Shown here: positions 44,656 through 55,038 of the stretch, in pieces
Numbering within the stretch: the first letter of the stretch is position 1
Layout: every line of letters starts with the position of its first letter
Source of the DNA: Rhizophagus irregularis
Lineage: Eukaryota > Glomeromycota > Glomeromycetes > Glomerales > Glomeraceae
DNA length: 64,000 nucleotides
NCBI RefSeq assembly: GCF_026210795.1
Contig: NC_089446.1
Span: forward strand, 1,827,001-1,891,000
Direction of reading: 5' to 3'
Notes under the pieces: generated by a model
Seen by the model: only the letters and a program-made list of their open reading frames with translations
Told to the model about the DNA's origin: nothing
Database searches by the model: none
Position numbers and translations under genes: made by a program

Positions 44656-45628
44656 AAACTTTCAACTAAGGGTCATGGTGTTCTTCTAACGTTCCCTATA
44701 AGGTCATTGGCATATGCACAGTCCTGTCCTTGAGGTCACTACTATACCTTGGAGGGACTTCCTGTCCAGATGGTCGCTTCACGATACCACTTAGGGTCAG
44801 TAATGGCTAGATGGTTGTCCTAGATATATAGTAAAATTAAGGGTGCAATGTCTTAGTAGTAGTTTGACCTTCTGTTAGGTTTTAGATTGACTAAAGTATT
44901 CGTACGTAGAACAGGTAGCATGGTTATGGGGGTTTGATTACTCCACTTCTTGGGATCCTGGTTAGTGATCTCTTTGGTGATTGATACCACAAATCGGATG
45001 CTGAGTAATCGTGGAATTTATAGTAGGCTTTTGAGTGAGATTTCATATCTAAAATGGTAGTATGAAAGGGTACTAGATAGTTGATGTTACCTGTCAAAAG
45101 TCCTCTATGAAAGTAGGTGCTCTCTAAAGGTTGTAAAATAAATTGGGTATTAGTATCATGCAATGGGTGTAAGGATGAGTAAGTAGCGTATTTCTAGCTT
45201 CAGATTAGCTTTAAAAGTGGTCTGATGGGAAATGTTCTCATATACTGTGCTGTTACCTAAGAAATTAAGTACTTGTTTTAATAGTTACCCCTTAGAAATG
45301 ATAGAATACTGACACGAGATGACTTATAAGAGTATGGGATGTCTGGCTGTACAAATACTGCAAAATAAAAGGATGAAACTGCTAGTATTATGCAATAAGT
45401 TAAGGATGAGTAGGTGGTATATTCCTAGCTTCAAATTAGTCTTAAAAGTGGCCTAATAAGGAATGTTCTCATCTGTGGTACTGTTACCTGAGGAAATAAG
45501 TACTTGGTATAATAATTATTATTGGGAATGATATTAGCTTAAGAATGCCTTAAAAGAAGTAAAAGAAAGCTTGGTCGTAAACACTAGCAAAGTAAAAATG
45601 AAACAATAAAACTAGGGTTGGTCACCCT
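44656..45628. repeat. Duplicated 1-kb block, copy 1
   Basis: The block begins TTTCAACTAAGGGTCATGGT and is repeated, about 80-85% alike by eye, at 46045-46554 plus 47077-47632. It contains an inner tandem pair: GTATCATGCAATGGGTGTAA (45155) and GTATTATGCAATAAGTTAAG (45397), each followed by about 200 matching bases. No protein is supported. Family unknown. Confidence 0.6.
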
Positions 45629-45850
45629 TAAGGTTGCTTGCCGAAACTTTCTTAATAACTGCCGAAACCTATACAGAAAATGCCGAAACTATATTAAATC
45701 ATATTAAAAATCCTGCCGAAACTTTGCCAAAATGCCAAAACTCCCATTTGCCAAAACTGCCGTAACCCTGCCGAAACTATAGTAAACATATAGTAAAATC
45801 TTGCCGAAATTTATCACAGGATTTTGGAGAGGTTTTGGCAAGCAACCTTA
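45629..45850. mobile_element. hAT-type MITE, subfamily A, copy 2
   Basis: 222 bp, TAAGGTTGCTTGCCGAAACT to GGTTTTGGCAAGCAACCTTA. The flanks GTCACCCT and GTCACCCT are an exact 8-bp duplication. Close to identical with the copy at 28190. Confidence 0.9.
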
Positions 45851-46044
45851 GTCACCCTAGTACAGTTGTTAAAGCGGTGACATTTTTCATATAACCTGAG
45901 TATGGTAAGGTCACAGATTCAATTTCCATGATCATGAAAATAAAAGAATTTTACTGCAGACACTACAACCAATAGTGTGAAGGTATAGAGATTAGCATAT
46001 ATAGTTGAACTGCATTATGGTAAATTAGTGTGTATGGTTAAGCT
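45851..46044 (+). other. Degenerate tRNA-like stretch and spacer
   Basis: Leaving out the MITE, GGTTGGTCACCCTAGTACAG then TTGTTAAAGCGGTGAC, CATATAACCTGAGTATGGTA and AGGTCACAGATTCAATTTCC, ending ATGATCA, recalls a long-variable-arm tRNA (B-box-like GATTCAATTTCC; TGGTCA can pair with TGATCA). Pairing in the other arms is poor. Possibly a SINE head or an old tRNA pseudogene. Confidence 0.25.
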
Positions 46045-46554
46045 GCACATTTTAACTAAGGGTCATGATGTCCTTCTAACGTTTCCTATGAGGCCATTGG
46101 CATATGTGCAGTTCTGTCTTTGCTATACCTTGGGAGAACTTCCTGTCTAGGTGATCACTTCACGATATGCTTAGAGTTAGTAATAGCTAGATGGTTATCC
46201 TAGATGATAAAGCTGGAGGTGCAATGTCTTAGTGGTAGTTTGACCTTCTGTTAGGTCTTAGACCAATTAAGGTATTCATGCACAGAATAGGTAGTATGAT
46301 TATGGGATTTGATTTTCTATTCTTTGGATTCTGGTTGGTGATCCCTGGTGGTTGATACTCACCTTAAGAAGTGATTCTGGATACTAGCTTACTATGGTGA
46401 TCCTGGACAGATACCTGCTACTTTCTGTCTGAGTGGTCACTATAAAGTATACCACTTGAGGTAAACAGCTGTACTATCAGTGCTAGATAATCGCAGGCTG
46501 TAGTGGCTTTTGAATGAGACTTCATACTTATAACAGTGGTATAGAAAGGTACTA
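46045..46554. repeat. Duplicated 1-kb block, copy 2, left part
   Basis: AACTAAGGGTCATGATGTCC matches the block at 44656. About 110 bp (46360-46480, with CTGGACAGATACCTGCTACT and ACTATAAAGTATACCACTTG) are absent from copy 1. The block is interrupted after GAAAGGTAC by the CATCAGG MITE. Confidence 0.6.
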
Positions 46555-47076
46555 CATCAGGAAATTTGTTTAGGCGTAATTTAGTGTAATATTTCGAAGG
46601 TGGTGTAAAATTTCAAAATATTACACTAAAAACGTAATATTGCAAAAGTTTACGCTCTTAAATTTGAATAATTATAGTAATTTAAGAATATCTCACTATC
46701 TACTGATCCAATCAAGACGATCTATAGCTCATTGGAATCAGCTCATCAAGACGAATCGAATGGTAGTAAAATCGTATCTTTACGTTTGATAGATGACTTT
46801 CTATTAATTTAAAACTTTACTGCATACTATAGAGCGTTCTATCAACTGTAGAAATGCGAATTTACTACCATTTAATCTGTCTTGATGAGCTGATTCCAAT
46901 GAGCCATAGATCGTCTTGATTGGACCAGTAGATAGCGAGATATTTTTAAATTACTATAATTATTCAAATTTAAGAGCGTAAACTTTTGTAATATTACGTT
47001 TTTAGTGTAATATTTCGAAATTTTACACCACCTTCGAAATATTACACTAAATTACGCCTAAACAAATTTCCTGATG
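46555..47076. mobile_element. 522-bp CATCAGG MITE, copy 2
   Basis: Same ends and length as the copy at 43848, TA on both sides. The empty site is preserved in the paralogous block: GGTACTAGATAG at 45070-45081, against GGTAC-TA-element-TA-GATAG here. Confidence 0.95.
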
Positions 47077-47094
47077 TAGATAGTTAATGCTACC

Positions 47095-47338
47095 TAAGGT
47101 TGCTTGTCTAAACCTCTTCAAAATCCTACGATTAGTTTCATCAGAATTTTACTATAAATTTATTATAGTTTCGGCAGAGTTTCAGCAGTTTCGGCATTTA
47201 TAATAAGTTTTGGCAGTTTCGCGTTTCTCCAAAGTTTCGCCAGTTTTTTAATATAACTTTAATATAGTTTTGGCAGAATTTTGCTTTTCGGCGAAATGCC
47301 ATCTTGCCTAAACCCCTAGATTTTGGCAAGCAACCTTA
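47095..47338. mobile_element. hAT-type MITE, subfamily B, copy 2
   Basis: TAAGGTTGCTTGTCTAAACC to TTTTGGCAAGCAACCTTA, 244 bp. Exact 8-bp duplication ATGCTACC on both sides. The paralogous block at about 45086-45099 has the undisturbed site TGATGTTACCTGTC. Like the copy at 27318 it contains CCAAAGTTTCGCCAG. Confidence 0.95.
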
Positions 47339-47632
47339 ATGCTACCTGATAAAAATCCTCTATGACAATATGTACTTGATAAAGTTAGTAAATAATAACT
47401 AAGTACTAGTATCATGCAATAGGTGTAAAGATGAGTAGACAGTGTATCTTAGCTTCAAATCAGCCTTAAAAGTGGCCCAATGGGGGATGTCCTCATATAA
47501 GGTGCTGTCTACTTGAGGAATTAAGTACTCAATAGTATGATTATCCTTAAGGATGATAGGATATAAATCCGAAGATGCTTTATAAGAAGTAAAGGAAAAT
47601 CTGGCTGTAAATACTAGCAAAGTAGAAAGATG
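47339..47632. repeat. Duplicated block, copy 2, right part
   Basis: Continues the block at 45100-45380: GTATCATGCAATAGGTGTAA, CAGCCTTAAAAGTGGCCCAA and TTTATAAGAAGTAAAGGAAA. No gene. Confidence 0.55.
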
Positions 47633-47895
47633 AAATTATCACCATTCAATTCATTTTAATAAGTCAATTCTAACGAGCTGTATTATATCTTTCTATAATC
47701 ATTAGATGATAAGCAATTTATTATATTCTTTATATAACTGTAACTATAAATAGTACTTTTTAATATGAGATTTTTAATAGTGACTATGGATGGATTGTGA
47801 ATATATAGGATAGATTTTAATAATAAATTCCAACTGGTGTGACTATATAGTAGAATATAATTATAATGAAAGTAACTATAAAGAAAGTTGATTGT
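47633..47895. mobile_element. pogo-like MITE, truncated inverted copy
   Basis: Matches the complement of 38860-39060. ATCACCATTCAATTCATTTT and CTATAATCATTAGATGATAA are followed by GTAACTATAAAGAAAGTTGATTG-TA, the decayed terminal repeat (given here as GTAACTATAAAG and AAAGTTGATTG). Only one end is present. It is clearly older than the 38.9 kb copy. Confidence 0.65.
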
Positions 47896-49105
47896 ATAAT
47901 AAAATATAAAATTATTTTTAAACTTTGATTAAAATATTAAAATAAAAAAAAAATAGTAAAGTATAAAATGATTAGTTAAAATTAATAATTTTAACTAAGA
48001 TTAAGTATTTTTTTAAAAATTATAATAATATAAAGGTATACTAAAAATAATATTCCATATAAATTAAACTTTTTCTTTGCAAATTTAATTTAATTCAAAT
48101 TCAATTTAAATTTAATTTAAGTTTCAAAATTTTAATAATTCTTGTTATTCTAATTAAAATAAATAAAAAAAATTATTGAAATTAGACTGCTAGATCAAAT
48201 ATTATTTGCAAAAAATGTTTTTACCCCATACTATGAATTGATTCATATAGAATACTAGCTAAAAAAAATATATTAATATTAAATTTGAAAAAAATTTAAT
48301 ATATCAAAATTTTTTTGATATAACTGATATAGAATCAAATCTAACTTATAAAATATTATAATTTACTAATAAAATCTGATATATTTTGATTATTTTAATA
48401 TAGCAGATTTAAACCTGATTTATCATAAATTTAATTTATTATAATTGCTTTTATAATATATTGTAAAATAAAATGTTCAAATATTTTTATTTTAATAGTA
48501 TACTGTATATGACTTATAGTAAAAGTAAAATTATTTCACTTTGGTCAATACTAATATAAACTCTATTTGATTATATAAATAAAAATACTTTATAAATAAT
48601 AATAAGAAAAATTAAATGACATATTTTAACAATTTTAAATATAATATAGTTCCTTTATTTTTATTAATTTTTATATAAAAATTTACAATAAAAGAAAAGA
48701 AAATAAATAAATTACAGAAATAAACATTAATTAAAAATAAAGTTGTATAGTTTTTATAATAAATAAAATAATAAAGAAATTATTACATTTATATTAATAC
48801 TTTCTAGATTATTTTTCACAATACATCACAACTATAGTAAATATAACTATACTAATTAGACAGTAAAAAGTATATCTATTATTAATTTAGATTTTATACA
48901 GAATGCATATTATGCATTTCTGTATAATTTTTTTTTGTATGCATATGACACTAAAATACAATTAAACTTTTTTAAACTATTTTAAACTATTTTAATTTAT
49001 ATTGATCTTTCTTTCTCATACTCTTCATCCTTTCCCTTTTTTCTTTCTCACAACACTCTTCACTCTTTTCTTTTTTTCTTTCTTTTTCTTTATTTTTTAA
49101 ACAAA
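47896..49105. other. A+T-rich, no gene seen
   Basis: More than 1.2 kb of A/T tracts. CTTTTTTCTTTCTCACAAC and CTTTTTTTCTTTCTTTTTCT pyrimidine runs (49030-49095) lie directly before the MULE start, like a transposon leader. TATGCATATTATGCATTTC-like palindromes occur at about 48900-48915. Confidence 0.4.
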
Positions 49106-51565
49106 ATGAGCGATACTGAGTCCATATCTAGTGATAATTCTGATAATGAACTTTTCACTGAAGAATTTCTTAAAAACATTTCTAAAGACAGTAATTCAAG
49201 TAACAATGAAAATAATGAAAATTATTTTAATAATACTTCATATAATACAGAATTGAACTCAACATTAAGAAGTTGGGTTAATATTTTTTATCTAAAAAGC
49301 TGTATTTGAATATATTAAAAAATAGGCTCATAAGCAAGGGTTTTATATTTGCAAAAGAAGGTCAGAAAAAATAGAATCTAAACGAAGAAAATAGACAAGA
49401 TTATGCTACTATGAAGAGATAGTATACAAGAATGATACAAAGAAAAATAAAGCTAAACCATCAAAAACACATCGATCTGGTTGCAAATGGCATGTTAATC
49501 TCTTTCAGCCAATTAAAAATAATCCAAATGGTATTATCTCTGTTACTACACTGTTTAATGAGCATTTTGGATATGTTTTAGATCCCTTAGTATGCCGTTT
49601 TAATGCTGATAAAGCTTTTACAAAGTCCATGTTAAAGGATATTGAATGGATAGTCAATTAAAACCTTTAGAAATTAAGTGTATGCTGAAAGCAAAATATA
49701 ATCGAAAAGTTTACAATCAAGATCTTTATAAGGTAATTTACAAATATCGAAACACTAAAGATCAATTAGGTAATGATGTATCACAGCTTTTGGTACATCT
49801 TCAATGGATAATCTTTAAAGATTGGGATCATGAGACAAATACATTAACAAAAATCTTTTGGATGACTTCTAATCAAATTGAAGTTTGGTATTAATTTAGT
49901 GATGTAATTATTAATGATAATACTGCAAAAACAAATCATTATGAATTGGCACTTTCTTTTTTTGTTACAATTGATAGCAATATGAAATCACGAATTGTGG
50001 CTCAAGCACTAATAGACTGAAAAATAAAAGATGCATATTCTTGGATTTTACAGTGCATGTTAAATGCAATAGGAATAATACCTAAAATTTTTGTAACAGA
50101 TACTGATTCTGGAATAGATATAGCTATTCAGTTAAAATATCCTTCTGCATTTCATATACACTGCATTTGGCATATTGGACAAAATTTACCTTTACGTTTT
50201 AGATTTAAGTTTGGTGAATTATTTAAACCATTTAAAAGAGATTTTTATAAATGTCGTAACAGTTTAGATCAGGAAATATTTAAAGATCGCTAGTCTGCTT
50301 TACTTATTAAGTATCCAGCTACAGCAAATTATCTTATGAAAGTTCTTTATCCATCTAAAACTTCTTAGGCTTGTGTATTCAGTATTAATATTTTTACAGC
50401 AGATATTCAAACAACATCATGTTATAAATCAGTTAATTCTGCTTTTAAACAACTTTTATTCAATTTAAATAATACACTTATGGATATATTTCTTGCAATT
50501 GAAGAAAGATTAGAAAAAGAACAAAATAATGAAAATTATGTAAATAAGAGAAATAATTTTTCATGTATACAGCCTGCAACTATTGTTTCAAAAGCTTTTA
50601 GCAACTAAAGTAATTGATGAGCTTAAAGCTTTTGTTTCTTTATCAATCCAAAATATCCACTATAAAGAAATGGAATTAGCATTTAATTATGATGTCAAAA
50701 TATTGGATCAATCCTATATAAATCATGAACAATCTCAAGCATATTCATTACATTATGTATAGTATTTTATATACAAATATACTAATCAATTGTAATTGTT
50801 TAGGATTGGACATTTGCTAATGATTTTATTGAAAATCAAGAAATTTGGCAAATTACATTTAAAAGACTTTTAGAAAATTGTGTTCAATCATCTATAAAAA
50901 GTATTTGGAGTGTTAATTACTTAACTTCAGTTGGAATAAACTATTTGGTTATCTTACTGAATAATGGAATATATAGATGTTTGTGTCTATCTCTTGTAAC
51001 TTGTGATATAGTTTGTAGGTATTACTTTAGTGTAATGTTACGAATATCACAGGTTCAATTTCACATAGGCTTTATTAATTCACGATGATTTACTACTATT
51101 CAGTCAAATCTCAAGAACCAGTTATTTTATCCTGCATTAAAATTTGATGGTTTAGAAACTGACTTTCTTACAGATAATAATAGTAGTTCTATTCCTATAA
51201 ATAGTAATAAGCAACAGTATGTTTCAATTAGTAAGCAGCATTTATATTATTCTAATATACAAAAGCTAATTAAACAAGCTAATCAGATTGCTTGCAAGTC
51301 CTGTGATGAATCATTTATTGAGTTACTTCAAACATATATTGCTGATAAAAATCATAAAGCATTTGAATTAGAACAATCAAGGTGGGATATTAATAATCAA
51401 TCTCAAACAAGAATTCATTTAAATTTAACTGTTGATCAGGAAAATGATAATCAAATCAAAAATCTTTTAATTAGACATCCTAAGGGAAGACCAGCAGAAA
51501 ATGCAAGATTTAAAGGGCCTTTAGAGACTTCAACTAAGTCAAATATTGTTGGTAGTAAAATTTAA
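49106..51565 (+). pseudogene. MULE/FAR1 transposase, decayed
   Basis: The ATG at 49106 opens an acidic Ser/Asn-rich head, then a FAR1-like DNA-binding region (HKQGFYICKRRSEK and THRSGCKWHVNLF, C/H-bearing). The MULE core has NDNTAKTNHYELALSFFVTI, KIFVTDTDSGIDIAIQ (second Asp) and HIHCIWHIGQNLPLRF (C/H motif). A SWIM-like CLCLSLVTCDIVCRYYFSVM (about 50980-51039) and a tail HPKGRPAENARFKGP complete the order expected for a Mutator-like element. Breaks: frame changes near 49290 and 49640; stops TAG 49402, TAA 49892, TGA 50018, TAG 50291, TAG 50366, TGA 51086 among others. An intron of about 45 bp ends at the TTTAG near 50804. Terminal repeats were not found. Confidence 0.7.
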
Positions 51566-52923
51566 ACCAAGTGTAGTTTGTAATAACGTAGATCACAATT
51601 GTGATCAAATCCTGATCGAAAGAAAAGAAAAATTTGAGCCTAGCTCTTTTCAGTTGCCAGAATGTATTTGTATAATGCAATTTTTTATGTAAACTGATAT
51701 TTTATATTGATTAGAAAGGATGCACACAAAAAATATATATGCACTATTTAATTTTTATTAAAAAATTTAAAATTTTATTAAAATTTTAACTATGCGCAAA
51801 ATTTCAATTTTTAATAGTATTAATAAAATTATATACACCCATGCATTTTGTGCAGGTGCGTAGAAAAAAAACCCCGTAAAATCAATACATTAATTTTATT
51901 ACAAATTATTTATATAAGGTTGGTATATAAAGTAAAATTTTAGTATAATACAATATATTGAAATATATTGTATTACTATTGTATTATATTATATATTATA
52001 CTTAACATAAAATATAATATATAATTTTAGTAATATAAATAACATCAAATTTTCAGTTCAAATGATCAACATTCCAGTATTTCAGTTCTTTTAAAAAAAA
52101 CCAAGGGTAAAAACACTAAAATTTCAGAAACTTAGAATTGTGAGTAAATTGCAATTAATAAGGCCTAGTTGTTCTACTGTACTGTACTAACTGTACTGGT
52201 ACAGTACAGTACATTTATTTTCTAAACTTTTTCATAGATTTATAGTATATTTGAATAAAAAAGTTATAATATTAAGGTGAAAATTATTTAATATGAAATA
52301 ATCAAAAATCTAAAGAAAAATTTAAAATTCACTTATTTAAAAAATTCAATTAAAACTAAATTTTATAAAAAAATAATAATAAAAAGGTAATCTAATATTT
52401 TTTAAAAACAAATAAAATATAAAAATATTTAAAATTAAAGCTTAATAATATAGTAAAATATTTTTTTAAAAATAAAAATGGTTTACAATGTAATGTAAAA
52501 TTTATTTTATGATTTTCATATTTACAGAAAAATTAAATCAATAAAAAGATTAAAAAAAGTCCAAATAAAATATTCAATAAATTTATAATTTTTAAGGTAT
52601 AATTTAGTAATTATATAACAATTGAAAAACAACGAAATGTAATTTTTATAAACTTTAGGAACTTTGATTTCCGCTATTTCAATAGTAATTTTTTTTGATG
52701 TAAGTTGATTAAAACACGGTAATAAACGAAAATATTACAAATATTTAACCTAAATGATGATCTTCTAAAAATATCATGCTATCACAATAAAAATAGGAAA
52801 TTAAAGAAAAAAATATCTTCAAGCTATTCAAAAACTTGATAATAAAATTGATCTACAGTCAAAATGTCCAATATAATCATATATTTATCATAGTCCATTA
52901 AAGATCACCATATAAGTCTGTTC
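51566..52923. other. A+T-rich spacer with a GTAC palindrome
   Basis: CTACTGTACTGTACTAACTG then TACTGGTACAGTACAGTACA at 52173-52213 is a near-perfect inverted repeat built of GTAC steps. Nothing else was recognised; the right end of the MULE probably lies somewhere here. TTCATTTAGG-type tracts near 52740 precede the 3' end of the RING gene. Confidence 0.4.
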
Positions 52924-55038
52924 TTAAAAGAAAGGTCCCATAGAATCTAACCCCGCTGAAGTTGTTGGAATAGGACCACTATTATTTGTATCTGATTCAC
53001 GAGGTGGTACACCAACACCACGACAAATAGGACACTTGTTAGATCCTTCAGTAAGCCACTACAAAAATAATTTATACATATATGAAAAGGGAGAAAAAAC
53101 ACCCGAAAATGTAACATATATATCATGCAAAAATTGATGGAATCTGAAAAATGAAATCGAAAGCCAACGGTATAACGAACTGACCTTATCAATACATTCC
53201 TTGTGGAAACCATGGCGACAATTTAGTACTCTAATTTCTTCGTCAGCAATATAGTCACACAAGCATACTTGACACTTCTCTGCATTTCCTAAAAGATCTG
53301 TAACAATGCTTTCATTATATAATGCAATTGGTAAACTTGCATCAATCTCGCTTTGTGTCGTGGTTGGAGGTCGTGCAGGTCCAATAAGAGATGATAATAA
53401 CATCATATCCTCATAAGTAGGATTATCAGAAAATAATGATGGTGTGGTAAGAATAGGATGAGTAGCAGGATAGGTACCTCCTAAAACATAGATAATCCAC
53501 GATCGTGCAGGCGGTGTTTGGGTAGCAGTTGATGCAGTAGATCTAACAGAAGCACGACTTGAGGTTGAAGAAGACCGAGTTCTTGATGATCTACTTGAAT
53601 TATTTCTACTTTCAAGATTAGCAGAGTTATCAACATTTTGTGATGATGGTGAATTTCCATTCGAATCATCTCTTGGCTGGACGCTTCTAATTCCAATAAT
53701 AATAACTGGTACCATTTGAGGTGTATTACTTGAACTAGTATCACTTGTCACATTAGGTATTGAAGATGTAACATTTGCACCAGTTTCTGGTGGGATATTT
53801 TGCTGTGTCAAAGAAGAACGAGATCCACCAAAGCGAAATAAACGGAAAAATGACATAGGTTGCGATGGCTGTGAGCCAGTTGTGTTATTATCAATTGAAG
53901 AGTCTCGTTCCTCAGATGACGAAGAAGCTGCCGTTAATTGATTAGTAGATCTACTTGAAGCCTCACGACGTCGCCTCTGAAGAGCAGCTAAAAAACTTTC
54001 AAAACTTCCATCGTGCCCCTCATTTGCCGCTCTTTCAGCTTCAATTACAGCATTTTCCTGACTAGCAACAAGAGATGCAGCAGTAGCTGCTGCTGCAATA
54101 GACAAAACTCGCCCTAAATTATGAGTTTCCGCATCGTCTTCATTATTATTACTATTATTATTATTACTATTATTATTACTGCTGTTGCTTTCAGAATCTT
54201 GCCCACCAAAATTAAACAGTCGTCTCGCCGAAATGCGAGTGACTCTTCTTCTTGAACGTTGTGGCGACCCTGCCAAAGGATCTGTTTGAGTACCAGCTGT
54301 CGAAGAACCTGAATTAGAGGATGATGTACTGGATAAAGAAATAGATGAAGAATATTGGCGTGTTGAAGATCCTCTGTGAGTGCTAGATCGGCGTAAGCGA
54401 TCAGAGAAGCGAACATTTGGCCGCGTCATATCACCATCTAAATCGCCATTAACTATAGCATCAACTGAACTCGAACGAGGACGTCTAATATCAAACATTG
54501 TTTCTGAAGTTGGTAAAGTATTATGAGTTGATTCCGAATTACTAAACGTTATACCAGAATTTGTCGAAGTTTCTTGTCCATTATAACTTGAAGATCTAGT
54601 TCGATTTCGTCTTAACAAACTTGGCGCTATTGCATCGGTTTGCCTAGGCGCAAATGAAACATCCTCAATGGTGTTGTGATGCAATCTTTGATGTCGATTT
54701 AAGGGTCTGCTAAGAGTTTGAGTTTGAGTTGTTGTTCCTGTAGAAGGAAAAAAAGAATATAAACTAGAAAGTTGTTGTCTTCTGCGTCTCGCTGGTGTCA
54801 TTCGTAAAACTCTTTGCGAACCATTTTGGGGAGCTTGCTCAATCGTAGAAGTTGTAAACTGAGCCCGATCCTGAGAGCTGGTCCGGCTGACTTGTGTACG
54901 TACTCTCCTTGAAGCGTATGTTGTTCCATTAAAGTCTAAACTATTGGCATCTCCGATATTATTCTCTGAATCGTCTACCATTATAACATCCCCATCTTGA
55001 TCCTGATTATTCGCTGAAGAGGAATGTGTCTGGCCCAT
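52924..55038 (-). CDS. RING-H2 E3 ubiquitin ligase, N-myristoylation motif
   Basis: The ATG at 55038 starts MGQTHSSSANNQ: Gly2 and Ser6 fit the N-myristoylation consensus, so the protein may sit on a membrane. Exon 1 runs to 53185, the intron is 53059-53184 (GTCAGT...TTGTAG), and exon 2 (53058-52924) ends at TAA: 662 residues. The first 500 residues are low complexity (Ser/Arg/Thr, an Asn run near 290, an alanine helix IAAAATAASLVAS). Then PARPPTTTQSEIDASLPIAL leads into the RING: CQVCLCDYIADEEIRVLNC, RHGFHKECIDK, and across the intron WLTEGSNKCPICRGVGVPP (C-x2-C-x14-C-x-H-x2-H-x2-C-x10-C-x2-C). The zinc ligands are all present. It would pass ubiquitin from an E2 to unknown targets. This is the only plainly whole, conserved-looking host gene here. 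Confidence 0.9.

Noticed and set aside
44924-45163. Minus-strand 79-codon frame in the duplicated block
   Set aside because: The paralogous block at 46.2-46.5 kb does not keep it, so it is not under coding constraint.
53481-54416. Extra open frames on the minus strand inside the RING gene
   Set aside because: They are other-frame shadows of the Ser/Asn/Gln-rich coding sequence; the main frame has the RING domain and the intron.
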